Positions 53,164-64,000 of a stretch of DNA of 64,000 bases are shown here, one piece after another. The translations under genes and the position numbers were made by a program. The notes under the pieces are model-generated. The model was not told where the DNA came from. It did not search any database and saw nothing but the letters and a program-made list of their open reading frames with translations. Every line of letters begins with the position of its first letter. Within the stretch, counting starts at the first letter, position 1. Origin of the DNA: Psoroptes ovis (lineage: Eukaryota > Arthropoda > Arachnida > Sarcoptiformes > Psoroptidae); the NCBI GenBank assembly GCA_002943765.1, contig PQWQ01000012.1, forward strand, positions 1,116,001-1,180,000, read 5' to 3'.

Positions 53164-53182
53164 GTGTGTGTGTGTGTGTGTG
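53164..53182. repeat. (GT)n microsatellite
   Basis: A GT dinucleotide run 3' of Galphaq, following a run of 24 A at about 53090-53113. Confidence 0.85.
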
Positions 53183-53614
53183 ATTATCAATATTATTACA
53201 CATTCGTTATTTGATTTCATTATTCGTTATTCGATTTAAATCAATCAAAATCAATTTATAATCATTTATAATCACAATTTTTTTTTTAATAATGAATAAA
53301 TGAATGAATGAAGATAGAAAATAAAATAAAAATAAAATTAATTACAACAAATCATAATTTTTTTTCGGTTGGAAATAATTCATAATTATTATCATCATCA
53401 TCATTATTATCTCTTGTTATCATTTACATAATCGTTAACATTACTCATCAATGATCATATCATTGTTGTTTGCTTGTCGTTGCTTTATCAATCACTTAGT
53501 ATAATTGATTTGATTACATACAAATGAATGGATATAAACATATACACATATACACCACAACAACAAATACAAACATAACACTTTTTTACAATACATTTGA
53601 TTCATTTGAATGCA

Positions 53615-53640
53615 TACACACACACACACACACACACATA
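53615..53640. repeat. (CA)n microsatellite
   Basis: A CA dinucleotide run about 370 bp beyond the Galphaq stop, possibly inside its 3' untranslated region. Confidence 0.85.
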
Positions 53641-54003
53641 CACCTTTGACACAACCAATTTCACAAAATTAAGCACCAAGTAAGTAAGTGTAAAAGTGAA
53701 AATAATCAAATTTGGACAACTTTCTACAATAATAATTATTCTTGTTTTGCTCTTTTGAACGATAATAATAATTTCCTCATCTTCATCTTCTTCAGATTAT
53801 CTTTCAATTCTTTCAATTTGACAACAATAACACAAATGATAATGATGATATATAATTAATAAATTTTGAAAAAAAAAGTTTAAGAAATTTGAAATTTTTT
53901 ATATGATCATCCAAATATCATATCAATAATAATAATAATAATATTTTTCATCAATAATTGTATATCATCTGTTGTTTTTTTTTCTTCATTGAGTTGAATT
54001 TCA

Positions 54004-57000
54004 TTATACCAAATTATATTCTTTTAAATTTGACTGTAAAATTGTGTCTTTGACAGCAGCGAAAACAAATCTTATATTTTCCGTATCTGTTTCAAATAAA
54101 AAAAAAACGGTATGAGAAAATAATTTGACAACTGATTTAATGATTTATGTAGCAAACATGCCTGTTGCACAGGTAAAATGTGAATAGATTATTTTTTCAC
54201 TATCAGGATTGAGATCGACAAACATTTTTAATATAAATTCTCTGGCATGTAATGGATCCTTTTTTGGACCTAGAATGATACAAATAAAATTTAAAATTTT
54301 TGTTTTCTTAATCAATCAATCAATGGATCATACCATCATATTCGGGAAAATAATCAACTAGATGTGAATACATTATTTTCTCTTCCAATAAATCTTTTTT
54401 ATTTAAAAATAATATTACGGAGGAGTTCTGAAACCATGGATATGTAATTATGGTCTTGAACAATGCTTTTGATTCTTCCATTCGATTCTGTACGAATTCG
54501 AAACATGGATACATTTTATGTTATTTTGAGTATTGAAAATTATGAAAAAATAATTTTAATTCAAATCGACAAACCTCATTATCTGATTCGAATAGAATTT
54601 GATCATATTCACTTAAGGCGACTAAAAAAATAATTGAGGTTACATTTTCAAAACAATGTATCCACTTTCTTCTTTCAGATCTTTGGCCACCAACATCGAC
54701 CATTCTAGGGATACAATGATTACAATAGATGATTATTTAGAAGAAAAAACAAATGAAAAAACAAATTTACCGAAATATAATCGAATCAAGATCAAAAGGG
54801 TATTCTATAATGCCAGTAGTAGGCACTCTGACACGAAGAATATCTTGTTGTGTAGGTAAATAATCTGGGGCGGCAATACGATCGATGTCGCTCAAATAGC
54901 TAATTGAAAAATTAAAAAAATGATTAAAATTAATTAAGATTCAAATGAAATCGAAAAAAAAACAAAGAAAAATCAATTTACTATTTGGCAGAATCGGTGA
55001 GCTGATATTCTCTTCTTCTATCAAAACATTCTTGTATACCAGAATCGGCCCATAAACATTTAATTGCTTCAACATATGGACTATCAAATGTGGTAACAGT
55101 TTCATAATCTACTGAACGTACTAGATCGGCATTTTCCTATTTATAATTAGCATTATCATCATCAAAATCGAATCAAAGATAATTAATAAAAATATTCGAA
55201 TTAATTAATCAAATTAATAATTAATAGAAAATTAATTAATAATTATTAAAATTGATAATTAATAATTTTGCAATCACAAAAATACATACAATATTCCTAC
55301 TATCTTTATAAGGTATTTTGAGCATATCCATCGCTTTGATCATACTTTGCATGGCCATAAATATATTTTGAAAGACCAATTTAATAAAACCTTTTTTATC
55401 TTCATCCGAATAACCTGATCCATGTATAATACGCATCTGTTTGATGAATGTACTTTTACCCGATTCTCCTGTACCTGTTTCATTGATATTATTATCAAAA
55501 GAATCATTAGTTGATTAGTAAATAAATGAAACAAATATTAATAATAATAATCATAATAGAAGAAATTGAATAGAATCAATTTTAAATTCAAATTTAAATG
55601 TAAATAAAAAAAATTGTAATATGAACATATAAATCATTCATATAATCTAAATAATCAATCAATCAATCAATCGAATAAATGAATAAATGTATAAACAAAT
55701 AAACATTTTAAATCGGTTTACATTCGATAGGCGCTCATCAAGCACCGTAATCATTATAATTTATCACGAAATTTTGTTTGTTTTTAAGTGCAACAAACGA
55801 TTCATGCTTCGATTAGCATCTTTCTCGTTTTAGCCAATGTAAAATCTTCAAATTTTTCAACAAAGAAATTCAAATGAAATATATATATTAGGTTGTCCCA
55901 TAAGTTCTTGCCGTTTTTTGAATGAAAAAAGAATCTAAAAAATGGCAAGAACTTATGGGACAACCTAATAGAATATTCATCAATTCATGGTGTGTGTGTG
56001 TGTGTGTGTCTGCGTAGTGTTTTGTAATTTTGTATCAAAAATTTTAAAATTGAATTAATTTTTAAAAATAAACAAAACAATCAATTCAAAAATGAATGTT
56101 CATCTTCATAATACAAATGATGGTAATGTAAAGATTCAATAGAAAAAAAAACGAAAAAAAAATTCCATACAATTCACAGCAAATCAATGGTAAACTTTTC
56201 AATTTTATGAATTGAATTTATGATTATCCACTAGTTGAAGTTGTTTGAAGAAAAAAATTCAAGACAAAATAAGAAATTTAATTCATAAATATTAGTGCAG
56301 ATATTTCTTGTGCCGAAAAAAAATCTTAAATCATCAGATCTCAGATCAGATCTTTAATCCAACTTGGGATCGTTGAATATCACGAAATGCAATCAGAAAA
56401 CAAATCCAAATTGAAATCGAGAGAATTTCTATGGAGAGATAGAGATAAACACTAACATTTATCACTAAATCAATCAAACAAAATCAATTCTAAACATCAT
56501 AAATCAATCAATACCTGTATTAATTTATTTACAAAATAAATAAAAAATTAATAATTTGAATAAACCAAATACATAATAAATAAACAATACATCACACACA
56601 CACACGCTGCAGATACACATTACACCGATTCATTGATTCATGTGTAAACAACAACAGCAAAAGCAACAACAACGATTCAAACAGGTGTGTGTGTGCATGG
56701 CTGCCGCACAGGTAAGCAACGATGATGCTACTACCGTTTGCTGGTTGTTTTAATGTTTCAAAACAAAAGTATTTTAGGAAATTTTTGATCATTTGGTTCG
56801 GATTATTCGGTGAATCAATATGAATCAATATGTGTCAATATTTCAATCGATTATTTCAATCAATATTTCCTGTCAAATTTCAAAAATTTTACATAATCAA
56901 AGGTGGCAAAATAATGAAATTCTAAAAAAATAATAAAAGTCAGTCAATTATAAATGAAAAAAATGGAAGAAAAACTTGGCAAAACGGTAAAATGAAACAT

Positions 57001-58107
57001 AAACAAACAAACAAATAAATGAATAAAACACCCACACTCTGAATTATTAGCGAACAGATCATAATAATAATAATAATAATAATAATTAATAATTGGATTC
57101 ATTGTAAAATATGTTATAAGGATAAGGATTATGTTCATTATAAGGATTTGCTAGTTTTCGAGCGAAAAAAATAATGATTATTATGATTTTACATTTTTCC
57201 ACTCTTTTGTCCCCTAATTTTTAAATTTTACATTATTTTTCATTATTTCAAAATTCTGATGACTTTTGATCCAATATTTCAATATTGAATTGACTGACAC
57301 GTTTTTAAAGGAGAAAATATTTATGAAATTTCAAATAAATCAATGGATAAAAATTGAACTATTCAAAATTCTTTAATTTTTACGAAATTTCTAAAAATCA
57401 ATGTATCTCAGTTAAACTTTTTTTTTCTATAAATTCATCTCGCAATTCTTCACAATAATAATAATATCATTATTAAATAAACAGACATAAACATGAGAAT
57501 ATTCTGAGTATGTCTCGATGTGAACTGTTTGTTTTGTATCCAGTGTACACACACTGACTTGGAATGCTATAACACACACACACATACATACAAACACGCA
57601 TACAGCACACACGAAAAGTTTTTAAAAAAATTGAGGTCATTCATGTAGTGGGCGCCAAAATATTGAAATGAATTCAAAACATAATCCTAGTAATATATTT
57701 ACATATAGAATAATAATAACAATAATAACAATTCATTAATATTAAATATAAACATGAATAAATTTATAATTTTTAGACAAATTATAATTCAATAATTATA
57801 ATTATGATTAATTAATCAATAAATGAATAATTTAAATTAATTAAATGAGATACTTTATTTTTCTATGAACTGAAAATTTAGTGAATTCAAATTAAGATTA
57901 GGTCAAGAATAATTCAAGTGTAAAAGGCTTAATCACAAATAGGTTTCAATCTAATTTTCAAGAAAAAAAAAAAGTTAAAACAAACATACCAAGTAATAAT
58001 AATTTAAGCTCTCTACGAGCATCTCGCTTGTCTTTGCGAAGTTGGCGTTCAATTTCTTGATTAATCCTTTTCTGTTCTTTCGCCTCTTCGCTAAGACAGC
58101 ACGCCAT
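54004..58107 (-). CDS. Galphaq: Guanine nucleotide-binding protein G(q) subunit alpha
   Basis: The alpha subunit of the heterotrimeric G protein that couples membrane receptors to phospholipase C-beta; inner face of the plasma membrane. Eight exons on the minus strand: 58107-57990, 55474-55290, 55136-54982, 54899-54771, 54704-54575, 54487-54334, 54269-54162, 54086-54004. They give exactly 353 residues, the usual invertebrate length. The start [16 protein letters not shown] carries the palmitoylated Cys3 and Cys4. G1 is GTGESGKST at 40-48. The switch I Arg is R177 in RVRVPTTG. G3 is DVGGQR with catalytic Gln203, G4 is NKKD, G5 is TCATDT, and the C-terminus is LKEYNLV, the receptor-contact tail of Gq. 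Intron 7 begins with GC instead of GT. Intron 1 (2.5 kb) holds a young MITE. All motifs are intact. Confidence 0.98.
54087..54161 (-). other. GC-AG intron 7 of Galphaq
   Basis: The coding frame requires ACAG|GCATGT as donor and GAAACAG|AT as acceptor. Only this junction restores the Gq sequence [11 protein letters not shown] across exons 7 and 8. The nearest GT, four bases on, would shift the frame. GC-AG introns are a known minor class spliced by the major spliceosome. Confidence 0.85.
55888..55968. mobile_element. Mariner-like MITE, 81 bp, intact ends and TA duplication
   Basis: The best-preserved copy. The terminal inverted repeats TTAGGTTGTCCCATAAGTTC, continuing TTGCC, are perfect over 25 bp and then imperfect. 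TA duplications lie at 55886-55887 and 55969-55970. It is inserted in Galphaq intron 1 and has no coding capacity. Confidence 0.88.
55989..56009. repeat. (GT)n microsatellite
   Basis: A GT dinucleotide run about 20 bp beyond the MITE in Galphaq intron 1. Confidence 0.85.
57061..57085. repeat. (ATA)n microsatellite
   Basis: A trinucleotide run in Galphaq intron 1. Confidence 0.8.
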
Positions 58108-61100
58108 CACTGTGATACCCGTGGTTACGGTTTTTTATTAACAACGTTCGGGACGTATTCTACCCGAAATATTAAAATGTAGTTTATTCTTTTTTTTGTT
58201 TTGTTTTATATTACGTTTAATTATATATGATTCAATTTATTTGTTATTCTTCTTCTTTCAATTATTATTATTATTTTCAATATTATTTTCTTGAATAAAA
58301 CAATAATTTTTTTTCTCCAAACAACTTCAACTAGTTGTTGTTGAAGTTGTCGATATTTTGACTATTGTTTACGTTGTCAATTAATCGTTTGATCAATTTT
58401 CAATCAATTTTATGAAAAATTTCTTAATATAAATAAAACTAAACGTTGAATATTGATGTATATGTTGACGGTGTAAATATTGTTTGTTGCTGTTGTTTGC
58501 TATTCGATGAATTATGTTGAAACTGGTGCTGAAATGAATGACAATAATAATATAAATGATGATAATTATAAACTAAAACTATTCAGGATAATAAATATGA
58601 ATAAATGCATATATTTTACTAAAAATTTCTGATGATTTCAATTAATTTGTAAATTTGATTCTATTCTAAAATTGTTTTTTTTTAATTGATCGATCAATGA
58701 ATTAATTGATTAAATAATTGGCTGATTAATTTACAAAGATGTTTGTGAATAAAATCAATTTTATATCTGGATGTGTCGATGAATTGCGGCTTTAAATATC
58801 TTCAATATGTTAATATGATTCGAATTCGAAATATGAATTCAATCGCTGACCATTTATTGTGATCGATATTAACTCAAATTAAAAAAAAATTGCAACATGT
58901 TGACATATTTTCAATAATATTCGCAATCGATTCATATGATAATAATGATGAAATAATAATATGAAAATGCTTGACGATGAGAGGAGAAAAACAATCACAA
59001 TATAAGAATCGCTGTTTTAAATTGCACAATTTAATTGAATTGAATTTGATTTCTATTTTTTTTTTTTTTTCGTTGCTACTTATTTTTATGATTATTTCAT
59101 TGACCGAAAAATAAAATTTTATTGTTATTTATTCATTTATATTTGATTCAATTATATTATTATTGATATTATTCATGCGTTTTCTTTCCGATCGATATAC
59201 ATATGAATAGAAATATGATTAAATGGAAAAAAAAATTTCGTCTGAATATTTTTTCGATGATGAACAATAATAATAAGTAATGATAGTTTTTACTTTTCAT
59301 TGAATAAATTGAAAATTAGGCAGTGAAATTGTTTCGTTGCTCTTTATGGTGTGTGTGTGTGTGTTGGTTAGTGGATATTTTATGATGAAATTTTCGATTC
59401 AAAAAAACAAAAACAATTGAAATTCGATGCAAAATAATATTTTTTTTTTCAATACAATTTTTCTTTAGTGAACTTTATAAAAATACTGGTAATTTGTTGT
59501 TGTCGTTGTTTATTATATGTTTATGTGTTGAAATTTGTACCTGAAACAAGAGATAATAATTTTAATTAAAATCAAAACAACAATCAATGATTTGATTCTT
59601 ACAAATTTTGGTTCAAATTTTTTTCCGATTGAAAATTTTCAAAATTCTCTGAGGGAAAATTCGTTGAATTTAATTATTTACAGGCAGTGTTTTTGGCGCT
59701 TGTTCAAATGTGTTTCGATGATGATAATTTTTGATGATCAAGTTTTGGTTGTTGTCTCAATTACTTATGAAAATTTTGGACATGTGATGATTACTTTTAT
59801 TTTGGTCAAATTGAAATAAGATAGATCAAATCAATACTATCGACAAAATCATGTCATTCGTTCATTTGGCTAACAGAAAACAACACATGTTGTTGGACAA
59901 TGATGATGATGCTGATGATTGATCATTGATATATTAAAATGTACCATGTGCAACAGCAGATAATAAATATTTACCGTATCCGTTAGATAATACGCATCAT
60001 ACGCATAAAATCACATACACACACACACCCACAAACAAAAATTATGTAAACAAATGAAAATATCCGAGAAATATTTTAATTGCTCAAATTTTAGTTGATC
60101 ATGATACACATTGTTGTCATTTTAGAGCAAGAAATCGATCTTAAAATGAATTCACAAAATCAAAAAAATTTATGGAATTTCAATGGATAAATTCTTGTCA
60201 TTTTGCACATTAAACTATCGTTATCGTTGTTGTTGACCATTCATTCATGATGATTCATTTTTATGTTGAAATTTCAATTAAATTCAATTTATTGAATTGA
60301 TTCACGAGGTACGATTTTTTTTCATTGAAAATCAGATCATTGAATTATAACCATTTGATGACTGATTAAAATACACAGACACACTCACATACACACACAT
60401 ACACACATATCATTCAAATTGATGAGTGATTGAATCAATCAATTGATTAAATCATATAAATTAATTAATTAATCAATCCCCAGAAGCAATAATTTCAAAA
60501 GGAATTTCATTTTATTGCAATTAAATCAAAAACAAACAATTGATATTTAAAATATTTTTTCAATTTCAAAATAAAATTTGATTGATTTGTCGTTGTTGTT
60601 GTTGTTGTTGTTGATTCCTATATGACAATGGTGATTTGTATGTATCAAAAAAAAAAAAAAAAAAAAATTATGGCAAAATTATATCAGATTTTCATTTTTC
60701 TAAAAATAATTTTCACATATTTCATTTTATTATTAATTTACAAAAAAAATTTCATTAAAAAATTACAAATCATTGAATTATTGTTATTATAATAATTATT
60801 ATTATTGAAATTGAATCATTTTTTAATCAATCAATTCATTGATTAATCATTGATATTTTGGTCTAAAAATTTTTTTTTTGTTTTCATTTAATTTAATTTC
60901 ATTATTTTACATTCTTCATCATCGCTGATACTGATGCTGATGTTGTTGTTGATGTTGCTGATGCTGTTGTATGGTTGTTTGTTTGTTGATGTTGATGTTT
61001 ATTTTCATTTCATTTTTTTTTTTTTTTTTGCTTTTAATTTTCTGGTTTCAGTTGCTTCACATTTTTTTGCTTTGCTTCATTCATTCATTCATTTTTTTGT

Positions 61101-62861
61101 TGCTTAATATTCTCTTTTTGATATCAATTTAACAAACACAGAGAGCGAGAGAGGAGAAAAAAAAATTCAAAGATTCAAAGCAGAAGCATTGAACTTTGTG
61201 TATGTGTTGTTGTTGTTGTTGTTGTTGGTGGCGATGTTGTATCACCCAGAAATAAGAGTACCGCGTAACTTGGGTTAAAATCCATTCGAATATTACTCGC
61301 GATAATTTTTTTTTGTTTTGTTTTTCGGTGAGCATTTTCTCTGGCAATGAGGAGGCGCTAAAGTGGTAGTAGCACTAATAGTGAACAGTGGCAACGCTCA
61401 TGGTAGAGGTATGACCGACAGCTATAGATTTACCGAAAATCAATCGCTGATGAATAGAATAGGGATAAGTTGCTGTAAAAAATGAATGTGGAATGAGGAG
61501 GAGAATTAAAATTGCTGGTTCTTCTATATGTTCATTGAACCACCACCTTTTTGAAGTGAGTAGTTTTTTGAATTTGATAGCGGAATTTTTATGTTCATAA
61601 AATAGAAAGTACACACTGATTATTGAATCAGTAGGAGTGGTTGTTGAGTTGTGAATATTTTTTGCCCCAATTCATATTTTACTGTCAAAAAAGAAATTCT
61701 TAGGTTTTCTTTACTTTCGTAACGGACGATTTTTTTTTTAGAATTTATTGGCTTAAAAATTATGACTCTGCTGCTCTGAAATTGTTGCAAGTGCCACTAC
61801 TTTATGATTCTTGATTGATTTTTTAAATTCTTGTTTTATGAATTGAAAGCCGACAATTTTTATTTATGATGTAAATTCATAAAGAATGTTACGCGCGTTT
61901 TTTTTGGTGCAGAATTCGAATTTTTTCCTTTTAGCGTTCGATTCTTGCGTAACGCATTGAATCGTTCGAAAATTCATAAAATTTGCAATGTTTTTCCATC
62001 GAAATTTGAAAAAATTTTCAACAGAATTTTGGAATAAAAATAAATTTTCAAATATCAAAAAACGATACACGTAATAACTTGAAAATTCTTTACATTTTTT
62101 TCAATAATTAATTGATTAATTAATCAATTAATTTAATAAAAATAGACATAAAACAAATAAAAAATGTGCAATTTTTTCATTTGAAAGTAATAGAAATGAA
62201 TAATCATGAACAATGACTAAAAATAAATGAATAGCAACCCAAAGAAAATGGAAAAAAATATTGCAATATTTATTTGTTTTCGGGTGTGGCACACACCAAA
62301 CACAAGAATCGTTGACTACCACCACTATCAGCTTGCCATGACGATAAAAACCATCAGCAGCAATGAGCGAAAACCGTTATTTTTATATTTGAAATTTTGA
62401 AAAATTATCTAAAAACTAGCGGATTCAATATAAGATAATGGGTATTATATAGAATGAATAAATTTTATTGTTTTCCTTGTTTATTAATCCATGATCCATC
62501 GTAATTTCGAAGAACCGCCATCAATGTTGATCAGCCATCATTTTTAAAAAAATTGATAAAACAGTAGTGGTGAATGAATGAATTTCATATTGTTATCGCC
62601 GTCGTTGTTCATTATTAGGCATTGGTAATTCACATAGTTTACAGAATTGAAACTAGGCAGAATAATATTTTTTTATTCATTTTGTATATTGATGAATAGA
62701 GAAACTTTTATTAATTTTTTTTCAATTTTAGATCAAAAAAATGAAAAATATTTCTTTCATATTCATTGATGATGAAATCAATATTTTGAATCCTTCATCA
62801 ACATGATCATTCATATTGAATCAATGGAAAGAATTTAAAAACATATGGGTTTAAAAACAGA

Positions 62862-62941
62862 TGGGTTGTCCGAAAAGTTTGTGCCGTTTTTCAATAGACA
62901 TTTTTATTGATTTAATAATGAGTAACTTATTGGACAAACTG
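62862..62941. mobile_element. Mariner-like MITE, about 80 bp
   Basis: The left end TGGGTTGTCCGAAAAGTTTG continues TGCCGTTTTT, like the young copies. The right end GTAACTTATTGGACAAACT is a more decayed inverse. Confidence 0.65.
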
Positions 62942-63879
62942 ATAAACATATGAAATATATCCTTATATATACCAGTAACAAATTCAATCGCAGACACGCA
63001 CTGATGATATATGTAACAATTTGTATTAACAGAATAATCAAATATGAAAAATTATTGATTAGTACAGAAAAAAAATGATCATCATTATTATTATTGAATA
63101 GAATTATTGAATGATAATGATATTCATTTTTTTCTTTCATTTTGCATAACATAAGATATGAATGATAATTCTGCTTCCAATAAGATGTCATGCAACTTAT
63201 TCTGATTATTCAAAGTTTATTTTTTTTCAAATTATTAATTATGATAGAGAATTGCTGAGACCAGAAAAAATACTTGTGACAAGAGAATGTATAAATTCAA
63301 GAAAAGATAAGAAACGAAAAATGTACTCAAATTTTTCATCATCATTACCATCTACCAAATTATTACCGATAATTATTAATTATTAAGCAACAATTAATTA
63401 TGAATTCAGTACAAATCATCTAAAGAAAAAGCAATAAAGAGGAAAATATCTCCTATATTGTGATGTTAAGAATTCAAACACACATTTTTTTCTTGAATCG
63501 TCAATTCTCGCAAAATATATATTAATGATAATAAGAATAAATTGAATATAAGTTTCCCTATGCAACAAGAGTTCAAAATTAAGAAAAAAAAACTAAGCAG
63601 AACATTCTTCATCAATTCTTTATTTTTTTTTTTATATTCAATTTTCTTATCTTTTTTTCTTTCTTAACTTAAATTCTTTACTTTTTCCTTTTTTTTACAT
63701 TAGTGATTATTTGAATTATTATTATTATTATTATTATGATATGAATGATGCTGATGATGATGATGATGATGATGTCTGACCCAATGACCGACGTTGCTCC
63801 CAATTTTTTTTTTTCAAATACGAATTCGAAGCAGAAAAAAAATATTCTTTAAGAATACTATTGAACAATGAATGAATAT

Positions 63880-63904
63880 GTGTGTGTGTGTGTGTGTGTG
63901 TGTG
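63880..63904. repeat. (GT)n microsatellite
   Basis: A GT dinucleotide run near the window end, preceded by (ATT)n at about 63716-63737 and (GAT)n at about 63754-63772. Confidence 0.85.
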
Positions 63905-64000
63905 GAGAGAAACTGAAATACTGTTCTTGATCTATTTTTTTTTCTATTCAAATTCTTCTATTTAACCATATACCACCACCACCACCATGACGCCTCCGTT

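Larger units (their letters stand above)
49886..54003. other. 4.1-kb interval between WDR61 5' and Galphaq 3' ends
   Basis: No gene recognised. The part next to WDR61 (about 49980-50180) is more complex sequence and probably includes its promoter. From 50.2 kb on it is dominated by ATT/AAT, TATA-like, GT and AG simple repeats, with T runs at 52.08 and 53.09 kb. Much of it may be Galphaq 3' untranslated region; no single poly(A) signal can be chosen. Confidence 0.55.
55475..57989 (-). other. Galphaq intron 1 (2.5 kb)
   Basis: Phase-1 intron interrupting the P-loop glycine codon (TTG|GTATGT...AAACAG|GT). It contains the 81-bp MITE at 55888-55968, a (GT)n run at 55989-56009 and an (ATA)n run at about 57061-57085. 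No coding exon was recognised. Confidence 0.85.
58108..64000. other. 5.9-kb flank upstream of Galphaq
   Basis: No coding gene recognised. It must contain the Galphaq promoter and perhaps 5' untranslated exons. Most is AT-rich low complexity, with GTT runs at about 60592-60614 and 61205-61227, ATT and GAT runs near 63.72-63.77 kb, and a GT run at 63880-63904. The stretch 61240-61640 is noticeably less repetitive and richer in GC than its surroundings. A mariner-like element is at 62862-62941. Confidence 0.55.

Overview
The window is eukaryotic nuclear DNA. It is very AT-rich, has spliced protein genes with mostly small GT-AG introns, and carries long non-coding tracts full of microsatellites. 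The proteins are arthropod-like: a dar1/KLF5-type zinc-finger factor, an insect-type histidine decarboxylase and a 353-residue Gq alpha. Together with the base composition this suggests a chelicerate, plausibly an astigmatid mite of the Dermatophagoides type. That placement is inference, not proof.

Layout. Positions 1-22.4 kb hold no gene I can support, only low-complexity DNA, hairpins and tiny mariner-like non-autonomous elements. Positions 22.4-36.7 kb (+) hold a four-exon Kruppel-like factor. Positions 38.2-49.9 kb are gene-dense: AMFR/gp78 E3 ligase (-), PET100 (+), homogentisate 1,2-dioxygenase (-), AIFM1 (+), histidine decarboxylase (+) and WDR61/SKI8 (-). Positions 54.0-58.1 kb (-) hold an eight-exon G protein alpha-q gene. 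The remainder (49.9-54.0 and 58.1-64.0 kb) is low-complexity flank.

There are eight gene models. Every intron was placed by joining reading frames across visible splice sites, and every exon sum is a multiple of three. Gene pairs are head-to-head (AMFR/PET100, HGD/AIFM1) or tail-to-tail (KLF/AMFR, PET100/HGD, HDC/WDR61, the last with only 99 bp between stop codons). The genes belong to unrelated pathways: transcription control, ER-associated degradation, cytochrome oxidase assembly, tyrosine breakdown, mitochondrial redox and cell death, histamine synthesis, RNA surveillance/transcription, and phospholipase C signalling.

Points worth a second look: (1) an 81-bp mariner-like MITE family with TA target duplications, two near-identical copies plus about ten decayed relatives; (2) a dispersed 12-mer ATGTATARCCTT and an apparent excess of CAGGTA/TACCTG in the non-coding DNA around the KLF gene; (3) a GC-rich island with a perfect 21-bp hairpin in KLF intron 1; (4) a GC-AG intron in the Gq gene; (5) a WDR61 first exon whose only codon is the ATG. 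I found no convincing tRNA, rRNA, CRISPR array or complete transposase gene.
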